Shown piece by piece: positions 12,097 through 22,014 of a stretch of DNA of 64,000 nt. Made by a program: the position numbers and the translations under genes. Numbering within the stretch: the first letter of the stretch is position 1; each line of letters begins with the position of its first letter. Source of the stretch: Sequoia sempervirens (taxonomy: Eukaryota > Streptophyta > Pinopsida > Cupressales > Cupressaceae); NCBI GenBank assembly GCA_007258455.2, contig VDFB02000001.1:17232162-17296161 (forward strand), written 5' to 3'. The notes below the pieces were generated by a model. The model had not been told where the DNA came from, searched no databases, and saw only the letters and a program-made list of their open reading frames with translations.

Positions 12097-12660
12097 TTTA
12101 GGATTTATTTTCACATTTATCTATTTTCTTATTGTTCCTATTAGTGGCTAATTAAATCTTCATTGAAAACCTACAAAGAGCTTGGGTCCTTCAATCTCAA
12201 AGTTGTTCTAATTTCTTGATGAGAATCATTCACATTGATTCCCAATATTGTGCTCCTTGCATAATACATTTATAAAATGCAATTGGTAATTTAGTATGTG
12301 GTTGAAATATTAGAGTAACAACAAATGGTTATTTTCATTTTTGGCACATGATTGGCCATTTTTAATATGTTAATTTTTTATTTTCACTTTTATTTTCATG
12401 GTTTTCATGTTGTCAAATTTTCATACATTTCTTAGTCTTTTTTAAAAAATAAGTGAAGGTTCTATTAGTCTCCCCAATCTTGCTAAATATCATGTATAGG
12501 GAAAGTATAATATATAAACTACCAATTATAGATTATAACAACAAAATAAATTTAAAAACTACTACATAGAAACAAGGTTTAGAATAATTCAAAATAGAGA
12601 TACCATTCTCCCACAAATACTATGTATAGAAACCCTATATATGTAGCCACACTTTCACCC
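12097..12660 (-). repeat. Right arm of the large inverted repeat
   Basis: Reverse complement of 5983-6535. Its outer edge is near cactttcaccctc, the complement of the left edge gagagtgaaagtg. Confidence 0.7.
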
Positions 12661-12829
12661 TCAAATTCAATAGAATAAATTCTCATACATTGTTTCTATA
12701 ATGAATTTAGAGAATAAATTATAAGATTTAAATTCAATAATGAATTTAGAAAATATTAAATCAATCAAAATTGTTTCTATTATTCAAAATACTATATAAG
12801 TAAATCTTAAGCTCAATCTTAAGCCTAAC

Positions 12830-12990
12830 AATAACCCTAAGTGAACACTTATCCTAATTCAGCCTTAACCCTAACCCTAATTGCACCCTATCCCTAATTA
12901 AACTCTAGCCTTGATTGAAATCTAACCCTAATTAAACTCTAGTAAAGTGGTGAACTGACCCTAACCCTGGCTTGTTCCTAACCTAATTAT
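12830..12990. repeat. Degenerate telomere-like repeats (CCCTAA with ATTGA)
   Basis: Short runs of accctaaccctaattg-type units on the + strand, irregular in period. Confidence 0.65.
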
Positions 12991-13029
12991 CTCACAAATA
13001 CAAGATCAAGACCTTGCCAGCTCTGGTAA

Positions 13030-13617
13030 ACCTTATTGGATAGTGATAAAGCTACCTTAACTTTCATTAAGGTAGAAAAAATTTTGTTATCGTCCCTTGA
13101 GAATTGGAGATAGGCAGAAGGTAAACACTAATGAAAATGGGTCAATGAGGTATTGTGGAAAGTGTGATAAAACTTTTTCCACTGAATGTGATTATAAATA
13201 TATACTTCAATGCAAGTTTAGAGACTAAACTTCATTCACTTGGATTACAACTTTTGAAGAAGTGGCAGAAGAAATTATGGGTGTAACAACAAAAGAATTG
13301 AACATTTTGAAGCATGAAAAACAAGATGATGTTAAGTTTTCACACATTATACAAAAGGTCCTTTTCAACAGATATATCTAAGTTACTTAATGCCATTTTG
13401 TCATGATATACTTCTTTGATGCTGTCAATACTAAATCTAATGATTGATGAACATTTTTTCTTTTAAATTTATTGTTCTCGTTTGATTGTTGTTATAGACA
13501 AGTTGGTATGATTTCAAATTTCAATGTGTACCCTTATATATGGGAATTGAAATAAACAATGACACAAACAATAATGAAACCAAATTGATTGCTTTCCAAA
13601 TTCATATTCATGAAAAT
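13030..13617 (+). pseudogene. Replication protein A large subunit C-terminal fragment
   Basis: RPA1 (RPA70) is the large subunit of the single-strand DNA-binding complex used in replication and repair. From about 13,145 the frame reads MRYCGKCDKTF, TECDYKYILQC, then WITTFEEVAEEIMGV, KELNILKHEKQDD and IIQKVLF. This fits the zinc-binding OB fold of the RPA1 C-terminus, with its cysteine pairs and the WxTxFxExAEEIMG helix. A stretch before it (about 13,050-13,110, ATLTFIKV and IGDRQK in different frames) matches the preceding part but is frameshifted, and a stop interrupts the cysteine region. After about 13,380 an intron ending ttatag at 13,497 is followed by a second short exon (13,498-13,617) with donor gtaagc. 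The retained intron argues for DNA-level copying, for instance by a Helitron (plant Helitrons often carry RPA-like genes), or for an old gene remnant. Confidence 0.65.
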
Positions 13618-13629
13618 GTAAGCATTTTT

Positions 13630-13845
13630 TCAAGTCAATAGGCATTTTGATAAAGATAACTCTCGATTTTTCTTACATATATTATTAATTAATATAGGTA
13701 TGATAGTTAATTAAATTATTAACTATATTTTATTTGTATTATATATTGAATTGTTAAAAGATGTAAAAATCTTAATACTAAATATATAGAAAAATGGTTA
13801 AAAAATTACATATTTTTCAAAAAATAAAATATTAATATCTTTCTC
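13630..13845. other. AT-rich spacer
   Basis: No coding or repeat signal beyond AT richness. Confidence 0.4.
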
Positions 13846-14065
13846 TACTTATCTCCCTCTCTCTCTCTCCCCCCTCTCTCTATATCTCCTTATATCTCTA
13901 TCTTGCCATATCTATCTATCTCTCTCTCTATATATATATATATATCCCCTCTATCTCCCTAGCTCTTTATATATTTATTTCTCCCTCTATCTCTCTCTAT
14001 ATCTCTATCTATTTTTATCCCTTTGCCTCTCTCATTCTATATTCATCTCTACCTCTATCTATAGG
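13845..14065. repeat. CT/TATA microsatellite region
   Basis: Runs of ctctctatatctc and atatatatat, with no protein-coding content. Confidence 0.75.
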
Positions 14066-14438
14066 GAGAGATACAAAGGTGAAGTATTGGACATTCCCAA
14101 AGATCCACCAATCTCAACACTACTCCCAACTATTTTGAGGATTTAAGTACATATTGTATGCTAGGTTAGGAGGCATGTGTCAAAGCTCATATTTATTGAT
14201 GCAAAATAGGTCCAAAGTCACAAATTGGATGTAGAGTTAGTTATAGTTTTGTAGAAAATTTCAAGTGCCACATAGAGCAAAAATATTCCAATTTTTTATA
14301 TCATCATGTCATCAAATTTGACACTTCATCAACATCTGTATCTTCATCAACATTAACAAAAGCAAAGGTATGTACTTGAATCTGTTGCATTTAAATTTTT
14401 CTATATATATAAATATTTTAATATTTTCCCTCAAATCC

Positions 14439-14476
<38 letters not shown>

Positions 14477-14800
14477 TGTGTATTTATTTATTGCAATAAA
14501 CAATTAACCTAAGTAACACATTAAGAATTCTAAGGATTTGTGCTTGGAAAAAATGCATAACAAATTTTTTTGTTGGATGTCGTGTTGTATAGTTTAGAAA
14601 AGCTCAAAATATGAATAGGATTTAAGGCCATATATTATGGTAGCTTACAATGTAAAAGAAGGAAGGAAATCTATTAACAATTTTAATCTACAATTTAATA
14701 CCATATGAAAAATCACATGTAGTATTATCTACAACTAATTCTTGACATATTAATTTTATAAAATACACTTGTACCATACAATAAACTTCTCCCAAGAAAG
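14065..14800. other. AT-rich spacer with a TA microsatellite
   Basis: A TA run lies at 14,441-14,472. The rest shows no recognised gene. The 63-codon minus-strand frame across the TA run is low complexity. Confidence 0.5.
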
Positions 14801-15180
14801 AAACCCTAAGTGAACATTAATTGAACCCTAATTGTAGATTCATAACTCTAATCATAACCCTAATTGAACCCTAATTGTAGATTCATAACTCTAATCAGAA
14901 CCCTAAGGGAAAACTTATTGAACAATAGTCCTAATTGTACCATAACCCTAACTTTGAACTATAGTTGAACTCTAATCCTAACCCTAACACTAATTCTTAT
15001 CCTAATTGAACCTTAACCCCAACCCTAATCTTAACCTTGACCCTATTTGAACTCTTATTGAATTCATAACCCTAATTAAACCCCAACCTCATCCTCAATC
15101 CTAACCCCAATTGAACATTAATTGAACCCTAAACCTAACCCTAAGTGAACACTCATCCTAATTGAACTCTTAACTTTTTA
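14800..15180. repeat. Degenerate telomere-like array, CCCTAA orientation
   Basis: Repeated units such as aaccctaattgaaccctaa with irregular spacing. The ATTGA insert recurs at nearly every second unit, so the array looks like a telomere-derived satellite with its own higher-order unit. Confidence 0.7.
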
Positions 15181-15294
15181 GTTGAAAATATTAAAGTGCC
15201 TTATATTTTCCCATTCGTCGTCATTTATCATTCAATTCCTAATAGAACTCCAAACATTTATACTTTTATAATGTTTTTAATACACACCTAATAT

Positions 15295-15363
15295 TAAGGG
15301 TTTAGAGTTTAAGGGTTAAGGGTTTAGGGTTAAGGGGAGAGAGATAGAGGAAGTGAGTGAGTG
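15295..15363. repeat. TTTAGGG-type fragment with GA tail
   Basis: The phrase ttaagggtttagggttaa followed by gagagagatagagga matches the right half of the block at 8035-8130, so it is a dispersed piece of that repeat. Confidence 0.65.
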
Positions 15364-15508
15364 ACCCATTTACATATTATTCGTTTATTCTTCATCAGTT
15401 AAATATTTAGTTACCCATTTACTGTTAGCAGAAATGATCCAAGAATTTAATAGAATAGACTACTCATATAATACCTTGCATTATGGAGCTCAATTCTCTA
15501 ATATATTA

Positions 15509-15513
15509 CTACT
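15509..15513. repeat. Target-site duplication CTACT, left
   Basis: Identical to 20,103-20,107 directly after the 3' LTR. Confidence 0.85.
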
Positions 15514-16109
15514 TGATCTAGGGGGATCTTCAGGACCTGAAATTGAAGTATTCCAGTTTCTCTCAGAAGCAGTGTCATCATATAGAGCATATAATTCTAA
15601 ATTCGGCACAACTTGAATGGGCCAAAAAGGAGTCTGTTTGCTCAAGTTACGCACAGTCAAAGTTGGGTCAACCCTTGGACCAGGAGGCTATCAGGAGGCA
15701 AAAATTTGATGGACTCATAATCAGTTGAAAGCAGTGTCAGTTCAGAGGGCTCGTCAACACAATCACAATGAAGTTCGTTTCGTCAAATTTCGAGTCCGTA
15801 TGTCCAAGATATCGTCGGTCAAAGCCCGGTCAAAGGTTAGTCAACTCAGCTATCAGGGACGAGGAAAAAGGTGGAAAATTCATCATCACCAAATTGGTCA
15901 AAGTTGGTACCATCGCGAAGAGCTCATCAAGACCTTTCCAATGGCATTCGTTTCATGCAAATCGGACGTCGTGTGCGAGAGTTAGAGCCAGTCAAAGTTT
16001 CTGGTTGACCAAGGTACCATGATGTACGGTTGCTGACATCAGCATGATGCCATCCTACTGAATTGGTGGATGGGTCATCATACGGTTATGATGTGGACCA
16101 ATGGGGTCT

Positions 16110-16346
16110 TGACACGTGGCAATCCATATAGCCCGTACATATACGTGGCAGGATGACTAAGTAGATGATGTCAGCACGACGAACCAGTTAATTCTTGACA
16201 CATGGCAGGCAGATGACGTGGCAGATGTAGTCAGCAGGTGATGTGGATGGTTCAGCAAATGGCTTTCTTACACGTGGCAGGGCTGGCATGGTGACTGGGT
16301 AGCTACGTGGATGGTGGTATCGAATCAAATCCTGCTACGTGGCAGA
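16110..16346 (+). promoter_or_regulatory. Cluster of ACGTGGCA / G-box elements
   Basis: Seven ACGTGG-type boxes lie in about 235 bp: CACGTGGC at 16,113, ACGTGGCA at 16,143, the decayed CACATGGCA at 16,199, TGACGTGGCA at 16,214, CACGTGGCAG at 16,271, TACGTGGA at 16,314 and TACGTGGCAG at 16,336. ACGTGGC is the core of G-box/ABRE sites bound by plant bZIP and bHLH factors. In the LTR's U3 position this suggests stress- or light-responsive transcription; that role is inferred. Confidence 0.6.
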
Positions 16347-16423
16347 GTGAGGATGTGCGACGCGGCCCCTCATCTCCTCTTCCGGCGATGGTCAGTCAGT
16401 CAGTTTGTCAAAAGAAATCTTCA

Positions 16424-16486
16424 GGGATTTGAACCCAGAATTCCCCGCTAGCGAGTTATCCGCTCAACCATTGCACCGAATGCAGT
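16424..16486 (-). other. tRNA-like pol III box pair 1 (antisense in LTR)
   Basis: On the minus strand, box A TGGTTGAGCGG (16,460-16,470) and box B GGTTCAAATCC (16,425-16,435) match the consensus TRGYNNARNGG and GGTTCRANYCC exactly, 24 bases apart. The surrounding 60 bases read like a shortened tRNA but I could not fold a full cloverleaf. Confidence 0.5.
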
Positions 16487-16567
16487 CCAGTTTACCAGAG
16501 GTGGGCGTCGGTTGTTTTTAAGGTTATTTGTTTTAGGGGTTCATTTTAAACACGGCCGGCTAAGGTT

Positions 16568-16625
16568 TTGAACCTTGAACCAGCCGGGTCCCAAAATTTT
16601 TTAATAACCATTGAGCCACAAACGG
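16568..16625 (-). other. tRNA-like pol III box pair 2 (antisense in LTR)
   Basis: On the minus strand, box A TGGCTCAATGG (16,608-16,618) is followed by box B-like GGTTCAAGGTTC (16,570-16,581). It is less perfect than pair 1. Confidence 0.4.
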
Positions 16626-17464
16626 CTTTCAAGTATTTGAGGGGCTCGGTTTTATTTAACCAATTGATAAGCTCAATTTCATTTTTTATAGCTTTTTAAT
16701 GGCTCTAGAATGTAATAAAATCAAAACCTCTGAACAATAGCCCAAAAATAATAGAAAAATGAAGGGCTTAAAATTAATAATGAGGATTTTTGATAAAGAT
16801 TTATATGTAAATGGAGGAATAAGGGAGATTTTGGAGATTTTATGGTTTTCTACCATATCGAGTAAACTTCAAGTATAAAAGGGAGGAGTCTTGGAGTATT
16901 TTTCATCATCCATTAGTTGATCATTACTTCCTAAGTTGATCCATTAGTTGATCATTCTCCATTATATCCCTTTCTCTTAGTCTTTGAGAGGCTTTTTGTG
17001 AGAGAATTTCTTAGAGAGAATTAGGAGAATATTAGAGTTGTGATGTATTGATGTTCTGAGTCTTGTAGTAGATCCTATTAGGCAAAGTTAGTTTTCTTCC
17101 TCTTTGTTAGTCATCCCTAGCCTTGAGAGCTTTTGAGAGGGGTGCGAGTGAGAGAATTTTTGTATGACTTTGTGGAAGGGCTACAAGATATTGTAAAGCA
17201 GTGTTACAAGAGGCTCGTGGAGATTGTACTGCATTTCAGAACATATCAATAGATTGGTCACTCGATTGAGCTCGACCCAGAGACGTAGTCCACTTGGACG
17301 AACTCCGTAATCAAATCGGTGTCTTCTTATCTCTCTCTTGATTCTATGTTTTGAATTCTCTCTAATTAATGTTCTTGTTACTTCATTGCTAATGTCTTTA
17401 CAACTTTCTTCATAATCACTTAAGCAACGTTTGTCATAGATCCCTTCCGCTATTCGGATCAAAG

Positions 17465-17476
17465 TGGTATCAGAGC
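17465..17476 (+). promoter_or_regulatory. Primer binding site (initiator tRNA-Met)
   Basis: TGGTATCAGAGC, three bases after the LTR end CA. This is the standard primer site of many plant LTR retrotransposons. Confidence 0.9.
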
Positions 17477-17549
17477 TTTGTTTGGCTGGTTTGCAGGAGT
17501 GATTGTGAATCATTTTTCATTTGGTGGACATTTGGAGTTTGGAGTAGAA

Positions 17550-18548
17550 ATGACATTAGAAAAGGGTGAATCTTCCAAGCTGACATTGACCCCGTCCATG
17601 GTGGATGATTTCTTGTCAATGAAAGGCATGGTTGAAGAACTCTATCGAGACCATCAAGAGAAGGTTGACAGGGTGCAAGAGTTGGAAGAATCCAATTGAT
17701 GCCTATAGAGCGAGAATGCAAAACTTCAGCGGTTGTTGGAGGAATCCAACATGGAGAAGGAAAGACTGCAAATGTTGTTGAAGGACATCTTAGAGGAGCA
17801 GAACAGGATAAGCCCTCCTGTATCTAGAAGTGCACACATATGTGGTTTCTATCCGCATTCCGAGGATACATCATCCTCATACTCCCCGCTTACACCGCGT
17901 GATAGTACAGGAGCTTCTTCAGTGACGAGGCTCGTGGCTAGATTTTCTTGTGGCCATGATTGGGCTAACTCTCCTGGTGCAGTAGAGTGTGCTTACTATT
18001 GACAGATGGAGTACCTTCAGACTCTAAATCTTCCTGATAGTGACAGTAATTATCTCGAAGCATCTTCTTCCATCAAATAGAAGAAGTCAACGGAGGATGA
18101 GCAAGACTCTTTTGCACACTTCGAGAAGCACACAAGAGGCATAGGATCGAAGCTACTCAGGAAGATGGGCTTCAAAGGGAAAGGCTTTGGTATTTCTAAG
18201 CAAGGCATCACCAATCTGATCGAGGCAAAGAAGCGACCACGGAACCAAGGATTGGGATTCAGTGGAGGAGATGGACAATCCTCTAGAGCTCAAAATTTCT
18301 GCAACCACTGCGGCATCAGTGGACATTGGGAGGCAAAGTGTTGGAAGCTGCATCCAGAGCTTCGTCGTCAATCGAGGTCTACTGAGAGACCCAACCACCA
18401 GCAAGTTGAGGAGATAGAAGCAGAGCTGGCAGTAGCTACCACTTCTGAGGCAGTCCCAGGAGAAATTCAACCACAACCTGAGCAACCTGTGAAAGAGAGT
18501 TCCTTTGAACAGCTTCGTAAGAGCTCGGAACAATGCTCATCAAACTAG
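17550..18548 (+). pseudogene. gag-like protein with G-patch and CCHC zinc knuckle
   Basis: One frame of 333 codons, beginning at the ATG before TLEKGESS, runs through the interior without an indel but with four stops (at 17,697, 17,706, 18,001 and 18,079). The N-terminal half is a predicted coiled coil (MVEELYRDHQEKVDRVQELEE; LLEESNMEKERLQMLL). Near residue 195 begins a G-patch domain (GIGSKLLRKMGF, GKGFG, QGI, IEAK-RP, GLGF), an RNA-associated fold rich in glycine. It is followed by a CCHC knuckle, CNHCGISGHWEAKC. The tail is Gln/Glu-rich. The coiled coil plus knuckle fit a nucleocapsid-type role; the G-patch is unusual for a gag. The frame is broken here, but the family was presumably mobilised in trans. 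Confidence 0.75.
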
Positions 18549-18549
18549 T

Positions 18550-19322
18550 ATATCAGCTTGTGTGTGTTTATTACATCTGTTGTAGTGTGATGAATATGTT
18601 GATAAGCTAGCATTGTTTTGTGAGCTCTGAATAAACTTGTTTGTAATAATTTTTATGAAGTTGTATTTCTCTAAAGATTGAAAATTTGTAAGGCTCTTGG
18701 AAGCCATGTCTTGTAATCTGGAAAGAGAATACTTTTGTAACTTCTTATTGTAGGTTGTTGTTAAAGACTTGTACCTGCAGATTTCAAGTGCGAAGCTTCA
18801 ATTGAAGAGCACTTTTCAGACAGAGTTGTTGAGAACAGTCAACAATGACCTTGTATGTTCTCAACTTGACGACTCGGTGATGGTCATTTGGAGGATAAGT
18901 CTGAACTCAAATGGAGTTCTTGAAGGATTTATCGATGACCTTGTTGCTGGACCCGAGCTATGGTGGAGCCTTGATTCAGTTGTTCCGAAGTACAAAGGTG
19001 AAGGAATATTTCAGGCTGAGGTGCAAATCCATGCTTGAGTAATTGGAGGAGCGACAAAAGCGTGCCATAAAGAATGGCGAGAGATGCATAATGCAAACTA
19101 CCTATGAGAAGTACTGAGGGATAGGTTTATCATACTCAGTTTTTTCTTCTTGCTTTAGGTATTTTATGTTCCATTTTTGAACTACATCATGAGGAGTTGT
19201 CAAGACCCCGATAGGCAGATATGGCAGTGTGTTTTAGTGATTCAGATCATGGTGAGTGGAAAGATGCTGAATGCGAGATGTTTTGAAGGAACTATACACT
19301 TTTGGAGGACCAAAAGTTCTTC
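18550..19322 (+). other. Element interior 3' of gag, no known domain
   Basis: It contains an 89-codon frame at 18,769-19,038 (SSAKLQLKSTF start, Trp-rich end) that I do not recognise. It could be a captured gene piece or chance. Confidence 0.35.
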
Positions 19323-19334
19323 AGTGGGGAGGTT
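19323..19334 (+). promoter_or_regulatory. Polypurine tract
   Basis: agtggggaggtt directly before TGATCC of the 3' LTR, the expected plus-strand primer. Confidence 0.8.
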
Positions 19335-20102
19335 TGATCCAGGGGGATCTTTAGGACCTGAAATTGAAGTATTCTAGTTTCTCTCAGAAGCAGTGTCATC
19401 ATATAGAGCACATAATTTTGAATTTGGCGCAACTTGAATGGGCAAAAAAGGAGTCCGTTTGCTCAAGTTATGCATAGTCAAAGTTGGGTCAACCCTTTGA
19501 CCAGGGGGCTGTCAGGAGGTGAAAAGTTGATGGACTCAGAATCAGCTGAAAGCAGTGTCAGTTCGGAGGGCTCGTCGAAACGATCACAATGAAGTTCATT
19601 TCATCAAATTTTGAGTCCATATGTCTGAGATATCGCCGGTCAAAGCCCGGTCAAAGGTTGGTCAACTCAGCGATCAGGGACGAGGAAAAAGGTGGAAAAT
19701 TCATCATCACAAAATTGGTTGAAGTTGGTACCATCGCGAAGAGCTTGTTGAGACCTTTCCAATGGCGTTTGTTTCATGCAAATCGGACATCGTGTGCGTG
19801 AGTTAGAGCCAGTCAAAGTTTTCAGTTGACCAAGGTACCATGATGTACAAGAGGCTCGTGGAGATTGTACTGCATTTCAGAACATTTCAATAGATTGGTC
19901 ACTCGATTGAGCTCGACCCAGAGACGTAGTCCACTTGGACGAACTCCGTAATCAAATCGGTGTCTTCTTATCTCTCTCTTGATTCTATGTTTTGAATTCT
20001 CTTTGATTAATGTTCCTATTACTTCATTGCTGATGTCTTTACACCTTTCTTCATAATCACTTAAGCAACGTTTGTCATAGATCCCTTCCGCTATATGGAT
20101 CA
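19335..20102 (+). repeat. 3' LTR, internally deleted (768 bp)
   Basis: Its first 514 bp match 15,514-16,027 and the remainder matches from 17,208. The missing 1180 bp (16,028-17,207 of the 5' LTR) ends in TAC on both sides, a microhomology join at 19,846-19,848. Confidence 0.9.
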
Positions 20103-20107
20103 CTACT
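20103..20107. repeat. Target-site duplication CTACT, right
   Basis: Identical to 15,509-15,513 directly before the 5' LTR. Confidence 0.85.
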
Positions 20108-20109
20108 TA

Positions 20110-21110
20110 TCAAATCCTTTTTAAATAATTGTAAACTTATGACTCCATTTAAGTATTTAATTGATTTTCTTGAATCAAAGAAAAAAATAGACACACAATT
20201 GAACAAATTCTCAAAAGAAGAATGACAACTTGATTAACATTTCATTCAAAATTCACTCAAATCCACATAAGGAGAGAAAATATATTAGAATTATACATTT
20301 ATTCATGCTTATAAGTCATATCTACATACAATTTAGGATAATTTGCATATATTCATCCAAAACTCAAAACAGGATTTCTATTTTATTCCATCCGCTTGGG
20401 GTTTTAATAGCCATTGGCACCACATATATCACTTCCTCATTAGAGGACAAATATCTTTCTACCCATATATTCAACTCAAAACCTAGCTAGAGCATTCATC
20501 AGTTCTCTACCTACAAGCGTTGAATTCCCTTTTATATGACAAGAGAGCAACAAGCTTCGGGCTCAAATGTAATTTCACCACAAATTTTCATTTGAACAAA
20601 ATATCCATTGCATTTGACTTTCATTACAAAACTTCACATGTTGAATCTGCAAAACATATATAGTGCATGAACTTGGGTAGCATAAAAGAATAGGGAACAC
20701 ACATTGTCATCAAAATCCCCTTGCCGCTATCCATGTAAAAAATTCAGGCAACCAAATTGCCACAAAGGCACCACAACAACTTCTTATTTACCCGCCACCC
20801 TACCCTTACCAACACTCAGACCCTGATATACACACCCGCTTCTAGTTGTTGCCCAATACAGTAGACCCTCAGCCTCCTCTTCTTTCTTGTCCTTGCCCAA
20901 TATGGTTCTAGTTCATCCACTTGGGGTTTTAAAAGTTGATGTGCCCACACATATCATTTCCTCATCAGAGGGTAGACTGTGACTGAAGTGACTTAAATAC
21001 CGTCAGTAGTCCGAGTCAGTCTCAGTTACATCATCAAAAGTGTTGCTCATAAGGTCAATGGGAAAGTGTTGGCTACATCGAGAGCACACCGATGGCTTGC
21101 CTTTGTCATC
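20110..21110. other. Spacer without recognisable gene
   Basis: No domain or repeat is evident, and the frames present look random. The phrase ccacttggggttttaa at about 20,930 resembles ccgcttggggttttaa at about 20,395, so there is a short diverged direct repeat. Confidence 0.4.
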
Positions 21111-21115
21111 TACCA

Positions 21116-21200
21116 GTTGAGCAACAATGTCCTAGAATTGCAACCTTCTACTACAACCAAAGCAGTAGAAGGTTGCAATTCTAGGATGTTGCTACTCAAC
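21116..21200. ncRNA. Hairpin, 23-bp perfect stem plus outer stem
   Basis: Bases 21,130-21,152 are the exact reverse complement of 21,164-21,186, with an 11-base loop. The stem continues outward, imperfectly, through gttgagcaaca on the left and tgttgctactcaac on the right, to about 37 paired positions per arm. A fold this long and clean in otherwise ordinary DNA is compatible with a small-RNA precursor or a tiny foldback element. Expression is unknown, so the ncRNA label is tentative. Confidence 0.4.
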
Positions 21201-21209
21201 TAAAGCACC

Positions 21210-22010
21210 TTCCTAAATAGTAGGACTGATATTTTGTGAGCTCAAATGAATAGACCTCCTCATTGACTTACTCATTTTCTCTTCTTAGACAAGCACTCAA
21301 ACTTGATTAGACTCAGCCCACAAAGCACTCTAATTGCTACAAGAATGACACTATTAGTAGTTAATTCCTCTTGTATTTATTGTGCAAGGTAATGGCAACC
21401 TTCATCAATTTTTAGTAAATATGCATGTGCAAACATGGCAATTTAGCGGCATATGTACTGTCATCGTTTAACTAGAGTTGCATGATAATCCAAAAATCAC
21501 CCTTCATGATTGCCAACAACAATGTTATCTTCACACAGATTGAGATCGATGTGACTACACAAGCAAGGAATAATTCATTAATGCTTCACCAATCTTCCTC
21601 TTCGTCCTGCGAGATAGCAGGGAACAACAGAGATTTACATTAGCTTTTGATCTTGGTTGTTGATCTAAAACCATGGGTTATGAGCTCAATAGTGGAGATT
21701 GGGCCCCACATTCCATACAGGACACACATCTGCCTTTTGTTGACCTCACGCCAAATAATAGGGTGACACATTAGGTCTGCGAGTTGGTGGGGTACGATCG
21801 ATATCTTCTCCCATATCTTTGAATTTGGAAAACCTACACATTGCATGGTTAGTATTTAATGAAAGGATTTGGCTAAGCCGTCGGTGACATGACCACTGGA
21901 GTTAATGGCTTAGGCTTACGTCACCGGATTAAAATTAAAACCCAAATTTGATTTTAATACTTTATTTCATCCGTAGGGTTTTATTTCCTAAGTCTCGATT
22001 GGCCCCGTTA
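21210..22010. other. Spacer without recognisable gene
   Basis: Near 21,950-22,010 the phrase ttttatttcctaagtc and tggcccc recalls 10,490-10,530, so a dispersed repeat ends here. Otherwise nothing was seen. Confidence 0.4.
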
Positions 22011-22014
22011 AATT

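Larger units (their letters stand above)
5983..12660. mobile_element. Large inverted-repeat (foldback-like) structure
   Basis: The sequence at about 5983-6535 returns in reverse complement at about 12,097-12,660. Examples are the segment around tggccaatcatgtgcc and that around gggaatcaatgtgaatg. The arms therefore face each other across a 5.6-kb interior and resemble the long terminal inverted repeats of foldback transposons. The interior is made of repeated blocks, telomere-like arrays and GA/CT tracts, with no transposase that I can see. Target-site duplications are obscured by low-complexity DNA on the left. An inverted segmental duplication is the alternative explanation. Confidence 0.6.
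15514..17461 (+). repeat. 5' LTR, full length (1948 bp)
   Basis: Starts TGATCTAGGGGG, ends TTCGGATCA. It contains the ACGTGGCA cluster (16,113-16,345) and two antisense tRNA-like box pairs (16,425-16,618), with a likely transcribed region after about 16,850. Confidence 0.9.
15514..20102 (+). mobile_element. Complete gag-only LTR retrotransposon with G-patch
   Basis: The element is bounded by 5-bp target duplications CTACT (15,509-15,513 and 20,103-20,107). Both LTRs begin TGATCY and end GGATCA. The primer site TGGTATCAGAGC, complementary to plant initiator tRNA-Met, lies 3 bp after the 5' LTR. A purine tract gtggggagg precedes the 3' LTR. The 1.87-kb interior codes only for a gag-like frame; no protease, RT or integrase motif is visible, so the element must have used enzymes of another element. 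The structure resembles the TR-GAG class of non-autonomous plant elements. A hand comparison of the first 514 bp of the LTRs gives roughly 45-50 differences and no net indel, so the insertion is not recent. Confidence 0.9.

Noticed and set aside
15725..16022. 86- and 84-codon frames at the start of the 5' LTR
   Set aside because: They overlap in different frames within an LTR, and the 3' LTR copy changes them.
16424..16625. Functional tRNA gene
   Set aside because: Box A and B are present but the acceptor and anticodon stems do not pair into a full cloverleaf by eye, so only tRNA-like boxes are reported.
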